From: Atopsyche davidsoni
Taxonomy: Eukaryota > Arthropoda > Insecta > Trichoptera > Hydrobiosidae
Reading direction: 5' to 3'
Assembly (NCBI GenBank): GCA_022113835.1
Contig: JAILWY010000020.1
Span: 5,799,501-5,863,500, forward strand
Length of the DNA stretch: 64,000 bases
This document shows positions 62,740 to 64,000 of the stretch, piece by piece. The notes below the pieces were generated by a model. That model saw only the letters and a program-made list of their open reading frames with translations. It ran no database searches and had not been told where the DNA came from. Position numbers and translations under genes: made by a program. The first letter of the stretch is position 1; every line of letters begins with the position of its first letter.

Positions 62740-63522
62740 CTGCTCACACCCGACAGCTGATTGGGAGAGCTCCCTTTCATGCTCCAGCAATGTTTTTTCA
62801 AAATCGAATTCATCAATTTTGATATCATGCAGCCCAGGATCCGAGGAAGCAGCTCTTCGGCTGTGTTCAAGCAAAGCTATCTCGATGTCGAATTCTTCTA
62901 CTTTGACCTCGTCATACGCCAGGGGGTCGGGGAAGGACGCTCCTGCTGGCGCGTCCTCACTCTTCACGGAGAATATCAAGCCAATGGATGACTCACCGCC
63001 GTCTTCAAGAGCAGGGATGTCCTGCTTTACACGAGGGTCCGCTTTAAGGTGACTCTTGGAGATATCATGCAGTAATACGTAGCACTGCGACATTCTGTTG
63101 GGTAAAGAGGCAGCTTTTCCGCTGTGTTCCAGCAAATCTCTCTCGATGACGAATTCTTCTACTTTGACCTCGATATACGGCGGGGCGTTGGAGAAGGACG
63201 CCTCGGCCGGCGCGTCCTCTCGCTTCACGGAGAATATCTCGCCAATGGCTGACTCGCCGCCGTCTTCAAGGTCAGAGATTTCCTGCTTGACATGAGCGTT
63301 CAGTTTAAGGCAACTCTCAGGGATATCATTTAGTGATTCGTAGCACTGCTCAAACAGCATACTTTTGGGTAAAGAGGCAGCTCTCGGGTGTTCCAGTAGA
63401 GACCTCCTGACGTCGAGCTCTTCTGCGTGGACCTCGCCGTGCTGCGGGCCGGGGAAGGACGCCTCGCGGAGAGCGTCCCCGTCCTCAGGGTCGGGGACTT
63501 CCTGCTTCACCTGAGCGGCCAT
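62740..63522 (-). CDS. Unit 10 exon 1, three-module repeat domain
   Basis: 261 residues, MAAQVKQEVPD to GCEQ. Three modules; the third reads SSIGLIFSVKSEDAPAG (VKSE in place of VKRE) and the closing motif is IKIDEF. The frame stays open upstream through KDGSKYNTDTPVKSPKKRLPR to a TGA, with no ATG, so the start at 63522 is the only good candidate. It has the longer 19-nt form of the upstream indel (AAGGTCTCGCTTGCTCAAG) but a stop in the MDSF frame. Confidence 0.8.
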
Positions 63523-64000
63523 TCGCGGCAGACGTTTCTTCGGTGATTTGACAGGTGTGTCAGTATTATATTTGCTCCCGTCCTTGAGCAAGCGAGACCT
63601 TCAGTCGCGGCGTGGCTGTAGACTGTCGCTGCGAGCACTGAGCTCACGGCGGCTGCTGCCACGGCGCTCCGGATAATTGCCACTCGATAATAAAGAATCC
63701 ATATTTATTAACTCAAAAACCTAATGAAAATTTCACAAAATATTTCTTATCGCGGTCGCCGTCGACATCGTTGAGTTTATTTTAAATTATTTTTATTATG
63801 CCATGGATTACATCTAAAACACTCAACGCCAGTGTGCGGAGGTGAAAATAGTTCATTAGGCTCAATAGTGTGACTTTACCCCTTGAAATAAAGACCTTAC
63901 ATTATTTTAATAAAGTAATGATAAATGCCTAAATGTCATTGCTTTGTTAGTACTCGGTGGAATTCCATTTTAATATTTTAAATAAAGTTGTGATTTTTTG
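63523..64000. other. 5' flank of unit 10
   Basis: Conserved upstream blocks as in the other units, with the hairpin near 63902 (ACATTATTTTAATAAAGT, one arm changed). The window ends within this flank. No gene seen. Confidence 0.5.

Overview
The window looks like an insect (at least arthropod) nuclear chromosome: AT-rich, intron-containing, and packed with fragments of Penelope-like, jockey, R1-like, LTR, hAT, pogo/Tigger and piggyBac elements. Nothing visible fixes the species or order. No prokaryotic gene organisation is present.

The backbone is a head-to-tail array of ten paralogous C2H2 zinc-finger genes, all on the minus strand (units 1-10 from low to high coordinate). Each has two recognisable coding exons. 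A GC-rich, acidic exon 1 at the higher coordinate ends at a CAG|GTAATA donor. An AT-rich exon 2 at the lower coordinate begins after a TTTGTTTCAG acceptor and carries 6-15 fingers. The junction is phase 0 in every unit, so the two exons form one reading frame. Exon 1 is built from an approximately 87-residue module repeated 2, 3 or 4 times. Each module holds several psi-K-x-E (SUMO-consensus) motifs and an LLEH-type segment. Exon 2 carries fingers of the form CDQCSYSC-x8-H-x3-H. The family resembles lineage-specific, fast-evolving arrays of DNA-binding regulators, but it carries this repeat domain in place of a recognisable KRAB, ZAD or BTB domain.

Layout: unit 1 (916-5792; intron holds a piggyBac that itself holds a probable solo LTR); Tigger/R1/hAT mosaic (6225-8288); unit 2 (8909-10870); hAT 5' end (11540-12240); unit 3 (12685-15523); Tigger split by a Penelope-like element (15896-18915); unit 4 (21915-24221; fingers split by an R1-like RT fragment); piggyBac remnant (24820-25491); unit 5 (25978-28488); piggyBac MITE (29280-29950); unit 6 (32532-35693; same RT fragment at the same place); jockey inside hAT (36388-40298); unit 7 (41010-44025); piggyBac remnant with a tRNA-like inverted-repeat insertion (44401-46282); duplicated jockey/hAT block (47576-48842); unit 8 (49789-52526; deletion-truncated, MITE in intron); unit 9 (54922-57685; near-identical to unit 7); piggyBac remnant (58061-59046); unit 10 (60349-63522; solo LTR in intron).

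The array records active birth and death. There is a recent duplication with a readable breakpoint at 47575/47576, exchange of whole fingers, a triplicated three-finger cassette in unit 7, changing module number in exon 1, and at least three damaged copies (units 4, 6 and 8). The most interesting items are the SUMO-motif repeat domain, the shared RT insertion in two paralogues, the mosaic duplication, and a conserved 120-bp exon-like segment of unknown identity that occurs five times on the plus strand.
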